A stretch of DNA of 52,453 nt from Pseudomonadales bacterium (GTDB lineage Bacteria > Pseudomonadota > Gammaproteobacteria > Pseudomonadales > Azotimanducaceae). Location of the stretch: positions 1-52,453 of the forward strand of contig JAJDVW010000033.1 of the NCBI GenBank assembly GCA_022825925.1, read 5' to 3'. How positions within the stretch are numbered: position 1 is the first letter of the stretch; every line of letters starts with the position of its first letter. This document shows, one piece after another, positions 36,745-45,797 of this stretch. Under the pieces are notes generated by a model. That model made no database searches, was not told where the DNA came from, and saw nothing but the letters and a program-made list of their open reading frames with translations. The position numbers and the translations under genes were made by a program.

Positions 36745-37856
36745 TCGGCACGCCCATCGTCGAACTCGATACGCCGGTGCTGCTGGTCGACCTCGACGCG
36801 CTCGAGCACAACATCGGCGTCATCGCGCGGCACTATTCTGGCCGGGACTCTGGCCGGGACTCTGGCGGGGACGCTGGCAGGGCGATCCGGCTACGCCCGC
36901 ACGGCAAGAATCACAAGGCCCCGGAGATCCTCGAGATGCAGGTCGCCGCCGGGGGCACGGTCGGGGGCGTCTGTGCGGCGAAGGTGTCGGAAGCGGAGGT
37001 GTTCGTGGACGCCGGGGCCGGCAACGTCCTGATCGCGAACCAGGTGGTCGATCCGGCGAAGATCCGTCGCCTCGTCGCGCTCGCGGGGCGGGTGGAGACG
37101 ACCGTGGCCGTGGACTCCGGGGAGCAGGTGGCGCTGTTGGCGCGGGGCGCGGAGTCCTCGGGGACGCCGCTCGGCGTGGTGATCGAGGTGGACACCATGA
37201 TGGGACGCGCCGGCGTCCGGTCGGTGGAGCAGGCGGTGACGCTTGCCCGTCGCGTCGTGGCCACGCCCGGCCTCCGGTTCCGCGGCGTCATGAGCCACCA
37301 GGTGCCGCGCGGGCCGGGGGACCGGGCGGGCCGGTTCTCCGAGGGCGGACGCTACATCGAACTCGCGCTGGCCGCGAAGCGGGCGATCGAGGACGCGGGC
37401 ATCGACGTGGACATCGTGTCCACCGGCGAGTCGTGGACCTATGACGTCGCGGCCACGTATCCCGAGGTCACGGAGATCGAGGGCGGCACGTACGTGTTCA
37501 TGGAGGTGCCGTACGCCTACATGCGCGAGTTCCGCTTCGCGCTGCGGGTCATGGGCCGCGTGGTGGCGCGCCCGGACGCCCGGACCGCGATCGGCGACGT
37601 GCCGATCGACGCCATCGGCGCCCCCAACGGCCTGCCCACGCTGGAAGGCCCGGACGGCGTGACGGTGACCGGCATCGACCACCATGGCGTCGTGCTCTCC
37701 GGCAACGCCGACCTTCCCTTCGATGTCGGCGACCCGTTCTTTCTGCTTACGCACCAGCAGGACGTGACCGTGAACCGTTGGGACCGGTTCGTGGGCGTGC
37801 GGGAGGGACGGGTCGAGAAGATCATCGAAGCCCCGGCGCGCGGCTGCGTGCATTAG
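36741..37856 (+). CDS. PLP-dependent D-threonine aldolase/D-serine dehydratase-like enzyme
   Basis: This 371-residue protein has an alanine-racemase-type barrel and a C-terminal beta domain. RLRPHGKNHKAPEI near residues 51-64 holds the PLP-binding lysine, and VIEVDTMMGRAGV and EIEGGTYVFMEVPY line the barrel. The family cleaves D-threonine to glycine and acetaldehyde, or dehydrates D-serine or 3-hydroxyaspartate, with a divalent metal; the substrate is not predictable here. A short repeat GRDSGRDSGGDA precedes the active-site lysine. I place the start at TTG 36741, which overlaps the previous stop as TTGA and has GAGG upstream; no ATG fits. It probably forms an operon with the preceding shortened paralogue. 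Confidence 0.85.
   Translation: MIGTPIVELDTPVLLVDLDALEHNIGVIARHYSGRDSGRDSGGDAGRAIRLRPHGKNHKAPEILEMQVAAGGTVGGVCAAKVSEAEVFVDAGAGNVLIANQVVDPAKIRRLVALAGRVETTVAVDSGEQVALLARGAESSGTPLGVVIEVDTMMGRAGVRSVEQAVTLARRVVATPGLRFRGVMSHQVPRGPGDRAGRFSEGGRYIELALAAKRAIEDAGIDVDIVSTGESWTYDVAATYPEVTEIEGGTYVFMEVPYAYMREFRFALRVMGRVVARPDARTAIGDVPIDAIGAPNGLPTLEGPDGVTVTGIDHHGVVLSGNADLPFDVGDPFFLLTHQQDVTVNRWDRFVGVREGRVEKIIEAPARGCVH
36841..36876 (+). repeat. Tandem repeat, 12-base unit, three copies
   Basis: Two identical 12-base units GCCGGGACTCTG and a third diverged copy lie in frame near the 5' end of the aldolase-like gene. They insert GRDS-type residues in a loop just before the active-site lysine. This is a likely slippage product. 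Confidence 0.85.
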
Positions 37857-37930
37857 CCTCGCGACTGGACAACGCGCACGGGCTCGGTCAGTCTCCGGCC
37901 CCTTGTCCCCTGGTCCGACGGAGGGTGCCG

Positions 37931-40900
37931 GTGTCGTCGCTCAAACGGGTTCTCATCGCCAATCGCGGCGAGATCGCCATTCGTGTCGCGCGGGCCGCGG
38001 CCGGTCTCGGCATGGAGTCGGTGGCGGTCCATGCGCCGGAGGATGCCCTGTCGCTCCACACGCGGGTGGCGACGGAGGCGCGGGAGATCGGTGCGCCGGG
38101 CGGGGACCCGGTGGCCGCGTACCTGGACGCGGACGCGCTGATCCGGGCGGCGCTCGAGAGCGGCAGCGACTGCGTGCATCCCGGTTACGGCTTTCTCGCC
38201 GAGAACGCCGCCTTCGCCGAGCGCTGTGCGGCGGCCGGCCTGACGTTCGTCGGCCCGACGCCGGCGGCGCTCGCGCTGTTCGGCGACAAGCTGCTGGCGC
38301 GGTCCCTCGCGCGCTCGCTCGGCATCCCGGTGGTGCCGGGAAGCTCCAGGCCGCTTGCCTCCGCGGAGCAGGCGGAGGAAGTCGCCGCGACGGTCGGTTA
38401 CCCCGTGATGCTCAAGGCGGCGGCCGGGGGCGGAGGGCGTGGCATGCGGGTCGTCGAGTCGGCGGCCGGCATGGCCGATGCGTTCGAGCGGTGCCGGAGC
38501 GAGGCCGAAGGGGCGTTCGGCAGCGGCGCCGTGTTCGTGGAACGCCTCGTCGAGCGTCCGCGGCACGTCGAGGTGCAGGTGCTCGGCGACGCCGGCGGGC
38601 ATGTCGTACACCTGGGCGAACGCGACTGTTCGGTGCAGCTACGTCACCAGAAGGTCGTGGAGACGGCGCCGGCGGCGGGGCTCCCGGAGGCGCTGCGCGA
38701 GCGCGTCCTCGCCGACGCGGTCGCGTTGGCCCGCGCGGGCGAGTACGTCAACGCCGGCACGATCGAGTTCCTGGTCCTGCCCGAGCGCGACGAGCACTTC
38801 TTCATCGAAGCCAACGCGCGCATCCAGGTGGAGCACACGGTGACGGAGGAGGTCACCGGGGTCGATCTCGTGGAGACGCAGTTCCTGCTCGCGGCCGGGG
38901 CTTCGCTCGCGTCGCTGGGGCTCGCCGAGGCGCCGGCGGTCTCCGGCAGGTACGCGGTCCAGGCGCGGGTGGTCGCGCAGGGTGCGGGGACGCTCGATGC
39001 GTACAAGGAGCCGTCCGGCCGCGGCATCCGCGTCGACGCCTGCGGGTACGCCGGATACGCCCCGCCCCCGCAGTTCGACCCGCTGCTCGCCAAGGTGGTC
39101 TGCACGTCCACCTCCGAGGCTTCGCTGGCCTCGGCCATGGAACGCACCGGCCGCGCGCTGGCCGAGTTCCACGTCGCCGGCGTCCCGACCAACCTGGCCC
39201 AGCTCCAGGCGATCCTTGCCGACCCCGATGTGCGTGCCGGGAACGCCAGGACCTCCCTGCTGGCCGAGAAGCCGGAGTTGCTGGCCGCGGCGGAACCGGC
39301 GAACGGGGGTGCGCTGGCCTTGCTGGAGACCCGGGCGCCCGCGCGCGCCGGGCACGGACCGGGCGGGGAGGGCGCGGCGGGTTCGGGGCCGGACGCCCCC
39401 GCGCTCCCGCCGCTCCCGCCGCTGGAGCCGGGAGCGGGCGACGTGTCCGTCCCGTGTCCGCTGGCGGGGTCCGTCGTGGCGGTCGAAGCCAGGGCGGGTG
39501 ACGCGCTCGGCGCGGGGGATGCACTGTTGGTCGTCAGCGCCATGAAGATGGAGACGGTCGTGGGCGCGCCCTGCGACGGAGTCGTGTCCGCCATGCTGCC
39601 GCTCAACCCGGGAGACCCGGTCGCCGCGGGCCAGGTCGTGGCGTTGCTCGCGCCCGCGGACGGGGCCGCGGTGGACGGGGGCAGGGCCTCCCCACGGGAG
39701 ACGCGGGAGACGTGGGCGCCGGTGCTCGAAGACGTCGCCGCCATGCGCCGCCTGGCCGACGCGCGGCTCGCCCCGGGGTCGGACGACCCGGGCGTGGTGC
39801 GGCAGCGCGGCCGGGGCAAGCTGACCTGCCGGGAGCGCATCGAGCTGCTCCTCGACGAGGGCTCGTTCCGCGAGGTGGGCAGCGTTGCCGGGTTCGCCTC
39901 GTACGACGAGCACGGCGCCGTGGCCGCCTTCACGCCGGCGAACCACGTCGGGGGGTGGGGCAGGATCGAGGGCCGTTCCAGCATCGTGTGCGCCGACGAC
40001 TTCACCTCGCGCGGGGGCCACGCGGACGGCGCCATCGGCGCCAAGAGCGGCTACCTGGACCGCCTGGCCCTGGAGATGCGCGTCCCCTCCGTCCGCCTGC
40101 TCGACGGTTCGTCCGGCGGCGGGAGCGTTGCCGCGATGGTGCCGGAGCAGAAGAAGGAGGGCGACAGCACGGCGCGGGAGAGCAGCGGCGCCATCACGGC
40201 CGGCCGGCCGCGGGTGGCCGGCGGCGGCGGCTCGTTCCTGCCGGGTCACCTCGGCAGTTCGATGTACACCGAGCAGCTCTCCACGGTGCCCGTCGTGAAC
40301 ATGCTGCTCGGCAGCGTCGTGGGCATCGGCGCGGCGAAGGCCGTGCTCGGCCACTTCTCCGTCATGGTGCGCGACATCGCGCAACTCTTCGTGGCCGGGC
40401 CGCCGGTGGTGCGGCACGCGATGGGCTACGACATCGCCAAGGAAGACCTGGGCGGCTGGCACATCCACTGCCGCAACGGGTCGGTCGACAACCTGGCCGA
40501 GACGGAGGAGGAGGCCGCCGCCATGACCCGGCGGTTCCTGTCCTACCTGCCCTCGAGCGTCTACGAGACGCCGCCGGCGGCGGCGCCGGATTCGGACGAC
40601 CCGCCCGACCGCCGGGACGAGGAGCTGTTCACGCTCGTGCCGCGCCAGCGCACCACCACTTTCGACATGCGCCGCGCGATCGCCCTCATGGCCGACCGGG
40701 ACTCGTTCTTCGAGGTCGGCCCGCTCTGGGGCACGGACCAGATCACCGGCTTCGCCCGCTTCAACGGCTACCCGCTCGGGATCCTCGCCTCCGACAGCCA
40801 GCACGCCAACGGCGGCGCGCTGACGGCGGACGGCTGCCGCAAGCTGACCCGGCACCAGGACCTCTGCGACCTGTTCCACCTGCCGATCCTCAACCTGGTG

Positions 40901-41371
40901 GACAACCCGGGATTCGCCGTCGGGCTCGAGCACGAGGTCGCGGGCACCATCCGGCGCGGCGGCGAGTGGATGGTCGCCTTCGCCCAGGTCAAGGTGCCGA
41001 TCTTCACGGTGCTGATACGGCGCAGCTTCGGCGTGGCGGGGAACAACTACGCCACGCCCCGCTCCCAGCCGTCGGTGCGCGTGACCTGGCCGGCGGCGGA
41101 CGTCGGGGGCATACCGCCGGAGGGCGGCATCGAGGCGGCGTACAAGCGCCAGTTGGCGGAAGCGGAGGATCCGGCGGCCTTCCGCGCCGAACTCATGGCC
41201 CGCATCGAGAGCGCGCGCGGGCCGGTGGGGCCGCTGTCGAAGTTCCAGATCGAGGAGATGATCGATCCCCGCGATACCCGGCGGCTCGTCTGCGAGTGGG
41301 TCGAGACCGCGTATCGCATCGTCTCCCAGCCGGCCCGGCTGGCCCCCCGTACGCTGCAGTTCCGCCCGTGA
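37931..41371 (+). CDS. Single-chain biotin-dependent acyl-CoA carboxylase (BC-BCCP-CT)
   Basis: This 1146-residue multi-domain carboxylase starts with a biotin carboxylase domain (about 1-450): VLIANRGEIAIRVARAA, the ATP-grasp glycine loop AAAGGGGRGM and EANARIQVEHTVTEE. A Pro/Gly-rich linker leads to a biotinyl domain with AMKMET near residue 536-541, whose Lys carries biotin. The remaining 550 residues are both halves of a carboxyltransferase (RGKLTCRERIELLLDEGSF; DNPGFAVGLEHE). This resembles the single-chain long-chain acyl-CoA carboxylases described from mycobacteria. GTG 37931 is chosen because GGAGG lies six bases before it. It precedes the lipid A genes but is probably a separate unit. 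Confidence 0.92.
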   Translation: MSSLKRVLIANRGEIAIRVARAAAGLGMESVAVHAPEDALSLHTRVATEAREIGAPGGDPVAAYLDADALIRAALESGSDCVHPGYGFLAENAAFAERCAAAGLTFVGPTPAALALFGDKLLARSLARSLGIPVVPGSSRPLASAEQAEEVAATVGYPVMLKAAAGGGGRGMRVVESAAGMADAFERCRSEAEGAFGSGAVFVERLVERPRHVEVQVLGDAGGHVVHLGERDCSVQLRHQKVVETAPAAGLPEALRERVLADAVALARAGEYVNAGTIEFLVLPERDEHFFIEANARIQVEHTVTEEVTGVDLVETQFLLAAGASLASLGLAEAPAVSGRYAVQARVVAQGAGTLDAYKEPSGRGIRVDACGYAGYAPPPQFDPLLAKVVCTSTSEASLASAMERTGRALAEFHVAGVPTNLAQLQAILADPDVRAGNARTSLLAEKPELLAAAEPANGGALALLETRAPARAGHGPGGEGAAGSGPDAPALPPLPPLEPGAGDVSVPCPLAGSVVAVEARAGDALGAGDALLVVSAMKMETVVGAPCDGVVSAMLPLNPGDPVAAGQVVALLAPADGAAVDGGRASPRETRETWAPVLEDVAAMRRLADARLAPGSDDPGVVRQRGRGKLTCRERIELLLDEGSFREVGSVAGFASYDEHGAVAAFTPANHVGGWGRIEGRSSIVCADDFTSRGGHADGAIGAKSGYLDRLALEMRVPSVRLLDGSSGGGSVAAMVPEQKKEGDSTARESSGAITAGRPRVAGGGGSFLPGHLGSSMYTEQLSTVPVVNMLLGSVVGIGAAKAVLGHFSVMVRDIAQLFVAGPPVVRHAMGYDIAKEDLGGWHIHCRNGSVDNLAETEEEAAAMTRRFLSYLPSSVYETPPAAAPDSDDPPDRRDEELFTLVPRQRTTTFDMRRAIALMADRDSFFEVGPLWGTDQITGFARFNGYPLGILASDSQHANGGALTADGCRKLTRHQDLCDLFHLPILNLVDNPGFAVGLEHEVAGTIRRGGEWMVAFAQVKVPIFTVLIRRSFGVAGNNYATPRSQPSVRVTWPAADVGGIPPEGGIEAAYKRQLAEAEDPAAFRAELMARIESARGPVGPLSKFQIEEMIDPRDTRRLVCEWVETAYRIVSQPARLAPRTLQFRP

Positions 41372-41407
41372 AAGGGACGTAGGCACCAGTGTCCGCGACA
41401 TCCGGGC

Positions 41408-41440
41408 TAAAATGGGCGTCCCGGCGCGGTCGCCGGGGAC
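41408..41440 (+). promoter_or_regulatory. Candidate -10 element and 5'UTR stem-loop upstream of skp
   Basis: TAAAAT (41408-41413) is a good -10 hexamer; the matching -35 position has only a weak candidate. Immediately downstream, CCCGGCG-cggt-CGCCGGG (41420-41437) forms a strong stem-loop that would sit at the 5' end of the transcript. Without a T-run it is unlikely to be the terminator of the carboxylase gene. Sigma-E type control of skp is common in gammaproteobacteria, but I do not see a clear sigma-E site. Confidence 0.4.
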
Positions 41441-41506
41441 GATCCCCCTGATTTGGGGCAGGGGGGGCAGGTTTTTGTCCGAATTTGTCTGAAAGGGAGA
41501 ACAGGT

Positions 41507-42037
41507 GTGGCCAGTCGGTCGGCGAAGAGGTTGTTGAAGGGCCTGGCGGCGATGCTGGTGGCGGCGTGCACGCTGGCTGCCGTCGACGCGTCCGCCCAGT
41601 TGAAGATCGCCGTGCTGAACGTGCAGCGCGCCCTGGGCGAGAGCGAGGAAGCCAAGGGGCTCGCGGAGGGGATCCAGCAGGACCTCCAGGAGCAGCAGGA
41701 CGAACTGCAGACGCTGCAGGAGGAAATCCAGGCCCTGCAGGAGCAGCTGGAGAAGGACGCGGAGATCCTCGGCGACGACGAGAAGCGCCGCATCGCCAAG
41801 GACGTCGAGGACAAGCGTCTCGACCTCGAGTTCGGCGCCAACAAGCTGCAGAAGGAAGTCCAGGACCGGCAGGAGGAGATCCTTCGGCAAATGGCCCCCA
41901 AGCTGGACGCCGTGCTGAAGGACCTGATCGAGATCGAGGGCTACGACGTCGTGCTGCAGCGTTCCGGGCTGCTCTACGTCAACACCAAGCACGACATCAC
42001 CCGCAAGGTCACGGAAAAGCTCAACGAGAAGCAATAG
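41507..42037 (+). CDS. skp: Periplasmic OmpH/Skp family chaperone
   Basis: This 176-residue exported protein has a signal peptide ending near VDASAQ. It continues with LKIAVLNVQRALGES, the first core strand, then a long Gln/Glu-rich coiled coil (residues about 55-130, LQEQQDELQTLQEEIQALQEQL) and a closing strand VVLQRSGLLYVN. This is the jellyfish-shaped Skp architecture that holds unfolded outer-membrane proteins for the BAM complex. The start is the GTG at 41507, with AGGGAG upstream. It precedes lpxD by 31 bases, as in many gammaproteobacteria; bamA is not in the window. Confidence 0.93.
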   Translation: MASRSAKRLLKGLAAMLVAACTLAAVDASAQLKIAVLNVQRALGESEEAKGLAEGIQQDLQEQQDELQTLQEEIQALQEQLEKDAEILGDDEKRRIAKDVEDKRLDLEFGANKLQKEVQDRQEEILRQMAPKLDAVLKDLIEIEGYDVVLQRSGLLYVNTKHDITRKVTEKLNEKQ

Positions 42038-42068
42038 CGGGTCCGGCGCGACGTACCCGGACGTTGCC

Positions 42069-43097
42069 GTGGGATTCACGCTCGCGGAGATCGCCGAACG
42101 CATCGGCGCCGAGATCGTGGGCGATCCCGCCGCGGTCCTGCGCGGCATCGGCTCCCTCGAACACGCCGGTGCGGGTGACCTGACCCACCTCTCGAGCGCC
42201 GCCTACCGGCGCTTCCTCCCGGAGACGTCGGCGACCGCCGTCATCCTCGGCCGGGGGGACGCGGCAGCGTGCCCCACCCATGCCCTGGTGGTGGACAACC
42301 CCTATCACGCATACGCCGTCGCTTCGACGCTCTTCGAAACGCGCCCGGCGGCGGAACCCGGCGTGCATCCGCGGGCCGTGGTCGATCCCACCGCGCGGCT
42401 GGGCGACGGCGTGTCGGTGGGACCGCAAGCGGTGGTCATGGCGGACGCGGAGCTCGGGGCGCGGGTCTCGATCGGCCCCGGGGCCTGCGTCGGCGCGGGG
42501 AGCGTCCTCGGGGCGGACACCGCGATCCTGGCGAACGCGACGCTGTACCACGGCGTCCGGCTGGGCGCGCGCTGCATCGTGCACTCCGGGGCCGTGATCG
42601 GGGCGGATGGCTTCGGGTTCGCCCCGGACGCCCGCGGCCGCCTCCAGGCCATCGCCCAGGTCGGGGGCGTGACGATCGGCGACGACGTCAGCATCGGGGC
42701 CCTGTCGGCGGTGGACCGGGGCGCGATCGACGACACCCGGATCGCCGACGGCGTCAAGATCGACAACCTGGTGCAGATCGGGCACAACTGCGACATCGGC
42801 GCCCACACCGTCATCTGTGGCTGCACGGGCATCGTGGGGAGCACGCGCATCGGACGGCACTGCGTGCTCGGCGGCGGCGTCGGCGTGGGGGGCGACGGCC
42901 CCGTCGAGATCTGCGACGGCGTGACGGTGAGCGCCACGACGCACGTCACGAGTTCCATCGACGAACCCGGCGTCTACTCGGGCGGGACGCTGCACGGCAA
43001 GACGCGGCGCTGGAAGCGGAGCGCCCTGCGCTTCGCGGAGCTCGACGGCATGGCCAAGCGGCTGGCGCGGCTGGAGAAGGAGGTGGGCACGCGATGA
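42069..43097 (+). CDS. lpxD: UDP-3-O-(3-hydroxyacyl)glucosamine N-acyltransferase
   Basis: This 342-residue enzyme performs the third step of lipid A synthesis, adding a hydroxyacyl chain from ACP to the 2-amino group. The N-terminal uridine-binding domain ([25 protein letters not shown]) is followed by a left-handed beta-helix of hexapeptide repeats. [11 protein letters not shown] and [15 protein letters not shown] contain the catalytic His, and the C-terminal helix ends with LARLEKEVG. The start codon is GTG. The stop overlaps fabZ as ATGA. Confidence 0.97.
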   Translation: MGFTLAEIAERIGAEIVGDPAAVLRGIGSLEHAGAGDLTHLSSAAYRRFLPETSATAVILGRGDAAACPTHALVVDNPYHAYAVASTLFETRPAAEPGVHPRAVVDPTARLGDGVSVGPQAVVMADAELGARVSIGPGACVGAGSVLGADTAILANATLYHGVRLGARCIVHSGAVIGADGFGFAPDARGRLQAIAQVGGVTIGDDVSIGALSAVDRGAIDDTRIADGVKIDNLVQIGHNCDIGAHTVICGCTGIVGSTRIGRHCVLGGGVGVGGDGPVEICDGVTVSATTHVTSSIDEPGVYSGGTLHGKTRRWKRSALRFAELDGMAKRLARLEKEVGTR

Positions 43098-43537
43098 TGG
43101 AAATCGGCGACGTCCTCGAGTACCTGCCGCACCGCTACCCGTTCCTGCTCGTGGACCGGGTCACGGCGCTGAACGTCGGCAAGGACATCGCCGGGTACAA
43201 GAACGTCTCCGTCAACGAGCCGTTTTTCGAGGGGCACTTTCCGGAGCATCCGGTCATGCCCGGCGTCCTGGTGGTCGAGGCGATGGCGCAGCTCGCCGGC
43301 GTGCTGGCGTTCAAGACGCGGGGGCACAAGCCGGCGGACGGCTACCTGTACTACCTCGTCGGCATGGACAAGACGCGGTTCAAGCGTCCGGTGGTGCCGG
43401 GGGACCGGCTGGACATGACGGCGTCGATCGCGAGCCAGAGGCGGTCCTTCGTGAAGTTCGAGTGCCAGGCCTTCGTGGACGGCGAGCTGGCCTGTGCCTC
43501 CGACATCCTGTGTACGGAACGGGAGACGGCGCCGTGA
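43094..43537 (+). CDS. fabZ: 3-hydroxyacyl-ACP dehydratase
   Basis: This 147-residue hot-dog-fold dehydratase of fatty acid synthesis has the active-site motif [13 protein letters not shown] (catalytic His, about 49-61), followed by EAMAQ with the catalytic Glu. FKRPVVPGD in the second half is also conserved. ATG codons at 43094 and 43097 are both usable; the first gives the overlap ATGA with lpxD. It lies between lpxD and lpxA, the standard place, so hydroxyacyl-ACP use is shared between lipid A and phospholipid synthesis. Confidence 0.97.
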   Translation: MMEIGDVLEYLPHRYPFLLVDRVTALNVGKDIAGYKNVSVNEPFFEGHFPEHPVMPGVLVVEAMAQLAGVLAFKTRGHKPADGYLYYLVGMDKTRFKRPVVPGDRLDMTASIASQRRSFVKFECQAFVDGELACASDILCTERETAP

Positions 43538-44331
43538 TCGACGAACGCGCGATCGTCGATCCGGGCGCGGAACTCGGCGTCGATGTCGAGATCGGGCCCT
43601 GGAGCGTCATCGGGGCCGGCGTGGTGGTCGGAGACGGGTGCCGCATCGGACCGCATGCGATCGTCAGGGGGCCGACCGTGCTCGGCCGCCGCAACCGGAT
43701 CTTCCAGTTCGCCACGGTGGGCGAGGACACCCCGGCGCTGGCCTACGGTGGCGAACCGACCACCCTGACGATCGGCGACGACAACGTCATCCGCGAGGGC
43801 GTCACGATTCACCGCGGCATGCTGCAGGACCGCGGCGCCACGGTCATCGGCAATCGCAACCTCTTCATGGCGTACGTGCACGTGGGCCATGACTGCGAGG
43901 TCGGCGACCACGTCATCATGGCGAACAACGCCTCCCTCGCCGGCCATGTCTCGGTGGGCGACCACGCGAACATCGGCGGCTACTCGGGCATCCTGCAGTT
44001 CCGCACGGTCGGCGCCCACACCCACGTCGCGGCGTTCTGCTACGTCACCAAGGACATCCCGGCCTACGTCACCGTGGCCGGCAACCCCGCCCTCGCGGTG
44101 GGCCTGAACATCGAGGGCATGCGGCGGCGCGGCGTACCCGAGGCGACCCGCAGCGCGTTGCGCCGGGCGTATCGCGTGGTCTACCGCGACGGCCTGACGG
44201 TCCCCGAGGCCTGTGCGGCGCTGGCGGATGCCGCGGCGGAGTCGGAAGGCGTACGACTGTTCGTCGACACCGTCGGGGCATCCGAGCACGGCATCGTGCG
44301 TCCGAGGCGCGGGACGGCGGGAGACGAGTAG
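43534..44331 (+). CDS. lpxA: UDP-N-acetylglucosamine O-acyltransferase
   Basis: This 265-residue enzyme catalyses the first step of lipid A synthesis. The left-handed beta-helix hexapeptides begin at once ([25 protein letters not shown]), [12 protein letters not shown] near residues 118-129 holds the catalytic His, and the C-terminal helical domain contains [21 protein letters not shown]. The GTG start overlaps fabZ as GTGA. lpxB does not follow; the next genes run in the opposite direction, so the lipid A cluster is split in this genome. Confidence 0.97.
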   Translation: MIDERAIVDPGAELGVDVEIGPWSVIGAGVVVGDGCRIGPHAIVRGPTVLGRRNRIFQFATVGEDTPALAYGGEPTTLTIGDDNVIREGVTIHRGMLQDRGATVIGNRNLFMAYVHVGHDCEVGDHVIMANNASLAGHVSVGDHANIGGYSGILQFRTVGAHTHVAAFCYVTKDIPAYVTVAGNPALAVGLNIEGMRRRGVPEATRSALRRAYRVVYRDGLTVPEACAALADAAAESEGVRLFVDTVGASEHGIVRPRRGTAGDE

Positions 44332-44393
44332 GGGGGCTCGCCCTGGTCAAGCTGCCGTGACGGCGCACGGACACACCGCCTTCGCGTGCCTCC

Positions 44394-44759
44394 TCAGCCG
44401 CCGATCGACCCTGTTCCGGAAGGCGGCCGGGAGGCCGCGCGGCCACGTTGGCGCCGCCACTCCCATGCCACCGCGAGCCCCATCACACCGATCGCGCCGA
44501 GCCAGGCCGCGACGGGCCCGGCCGTTTCCGCAAGCCCCGCACCGACGGCCACGCCCACCCCAAGTCCACACCCGAACACGAGCCCGACCGGCGAGCGCCC
44601 GGCGTTCTCACCATCGCCGGTTCTCCGCTCCGCGTCGACACCCGCGGCACCGCCCCGACCAGCAGGTTCCCGGCTGCGCTTGCGGAACGCCGGAGGCATG
44701 CGGATCTTCCGCAGCGCGTCCGCCACCAACAGCGATGCTTCCCCCAGTCGACTCCTCAC
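44394..44759 (-). CDS. Small two-helix membrane protein, unknown function
   Basis: This possible 121-residue protein has a basic N-terminal third (LRKIRMPPAFRKRSREP), a charged linker and then two hydrophobic helices (about 56-76 and 82-100, ending VAWEWRRQRG) forming a hairpin. The GTG start has GGAGGT directly upstream. Codon use fits the surrounding genes better than the other frames. I do not recognise the family. It is flanked by 16-base direct repeats. The rest of the stretch between lpxA and 44843 shows no other gene. Confidence 0.5.
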   Translation of the reverse strand: MRSRLGEASLLVADALRKIRMPPAFRKRSREPAGRGGAAGVDAERRTGDGENAGRSPVGLVFGCGLGVGVAVGAGLAETAGPVAAWLGAIGVMGLAVAWEWRRQRGRAASRPPSGTGSIGG

Positions 44760-44772
44760 GGTACCTCCAGTT

Positions 44773-44786
44773 CCTCCTCGAGGAGG
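44773..44786. repeat. 14-base perfect palindrome CCTCCTCGAGGAGG
   Basis: This perfect palindrome lies 14 bases upstream of the small membrane protein start. It could be an operator or could fold and hide the ribosome binding site, because its arm repeats the GGAGG sequence. Confidence 0.35.
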
Positions 44787-44843
44787 TCGGCCTGCGGCTC
44801 GTGGGTCAAGCTGCCATGAGCTGCTCCGCGCGGACCGGGCACC

Positions 44844-45083
44844 TCAGTACGGATTGGGGATGAGCTTGACTGCGGCGATGACCACGCCGGCGACGTAGAC
44901 CAGTCGCCAGGTGAGCTTCGTCTCGAGTTGCGCCAGCGCCGCCTCGAGGCCGTGTTGGGTCACCGGCCTGGCAACCTCCGCCGCCTCGCGGCAGGCGGTC
45001 GCGATCGCCTCGGCCTGTTCCCGTTCCAGCCCGGTCTCCTCACGGGCACGGACCGTCGCCGCAGTGTCGAACACGGTGGCCAT
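44844..45083 (-). CDS. Small coiled-coil membrane protein (DUF1640-like)
   Basis: This 79-residue protein starts MATVFDTAATVRA, continues with an amphipathic helical region (EREQAEAIATACREAAE, HGLEAALAQLETKLTWRL) and ends in one membrane helix, VYVAGVVIAAVKLIPNPY. The layout matches short bacterial proteins related to DUF1640/CCDC90, many of which end in the same way. ATG 45083 is preferred over the earlier ATG because the family starts with MATVFDT. These proteins are often found beside toxin or phage-type genes; the function is unknown. Confidence 0.8.
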   Translation of the reverse strand: MATVFDTAATVRAREETGLEREQAEAIATACREAAEVARPVTQHGLEAALAQLETKLTWRLVYVAGVVIAAVKLIPNPY

Positions 45084-45140
45084 GCGCCGAGCATACACCC
45101 TGTCGAGCCGCCATGACGCCCATGCCGCGGCCTCAGCCCG

Positions 45141-45791
45141 CTATTCGGCGGACAACGGTTCCTGCGCAGCCCTTGAAGCGGTCTTCTCCGGCGTGCCTTG
45201 GAGACGCGCCCGAAACAGCGCGAAGCGGGTGTCCCCGGCGTTCGCCAGCGCGCGCAGCATGCGATCGCTGGCGGAGCCCCTTCTGGTTTGTCGACCGATC
45301 CCGCGACGGCCGGCGAAACGCCGGACCACGTCGTAGTAGACATCGCGCGACAGGTCCAGGGCATCGCACAGGGCGGGGACGGATGCGATCCGCCCGTCGG
45401 GCCGCAGGGTGCTGGCGACCTGGATGGCGGCATCCTCGGCCCTGCGGGCGCCCTCCCGGTCACCGGCCTCGGCGCGCGCCCTTGCCAGGTCCAGGGCGGC
45501 GTGGACCGCCTGTACGGGGTCCTCCGCCGGGTCGTCGTCCACGGCGACGGCCGCAAGCGAACCCGGTTGGGGCTCTGGCCGGAGCAGATCCTCCGGCCAG
45601 GCGAGTTCCGCCGGCCAGTGGTCGGAGAACCACTGCACGGCCCGGTCCACGCGGCGGATGGTGACGCGCCCGGCGGCGACGCGCCGAAAGAACGTGCCCT
45701 GTCCGCCGGCTAGCCGGCCCACCGTGGAAAGCGCCAACCCGCGGGAACCTGCATAGGAGCGACCGAGGCGTATCAGGTTGTCCGGAGACAT
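45141..45791 (-). CDS. Phage-repressor-like HTH protein with extra C-terminal domain
   Basis: This is a 216-residue protein. The first 70 residues (DNLIRLGRSYAGSRGLALSTVGRLAGGQGTFFRRV, then VQWFSDHWPAELAWP) match small proteins of about 80 residues common in alphaproteobacterial genomes that carry a helix-turn-helix. The remaining 140 residues, including ARARAEAGDREGARRAEDAA and SVPALCDALDLSRDVYYDVVRRF (a second HTH-like helix pair), are not known to me. ATG 45791 lies seven bases downstream of a -10 element, so the mRNA may be leaderless. The gene is divergent from 45889, and the shared space carries two inverted repeats. It likely represses itself or its neighbour. Confidence 0.75.
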   Translation of the reverse strand: MSPDNLIRLGRSYAGSRGLALSTVGRLAGGQGTFFRRVAAGRVTIRRVDRAVQWFSDHWPAELAWPEDLLRPEPQPGSLAAVAVDDDPAEDPVQAVHAALDLARARAEAGDREGARRAEDAAIQVASTLRPDGRIASVPALCDALDLSRDVYYDVVRRFAGRRGIGRQTRRGSASDRMLRALANAGDTRFALFRARLQGTPEKTASRAAQEPLSAE

Positions 45792-45797
45792 GCCCGC

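Larger units (their letters stand above)
44345..44819. repeat. Pair of 16-base direct repeats flanking a small gene
   Basis: GGTCAAGCTGCCGTGA at 44345-44360 recurs as GGTCAAGCTGCCATGA at 44804-44819 (15 of 16 identical). The copies bracket the small membrane protein gene at 44394-44759. They could be the scar of an insertion or of a short duplication. No transposase is present between them. Confidence 0.6.

Noticed and set aside
41420..41437. Strong stem-loop as an intrinsic terminator of the carboxylase gene
   Set aside because: No T-run follows, and it lies downstream of the candidate -10 element of skp, so it was kept as a 5'UTR structure.
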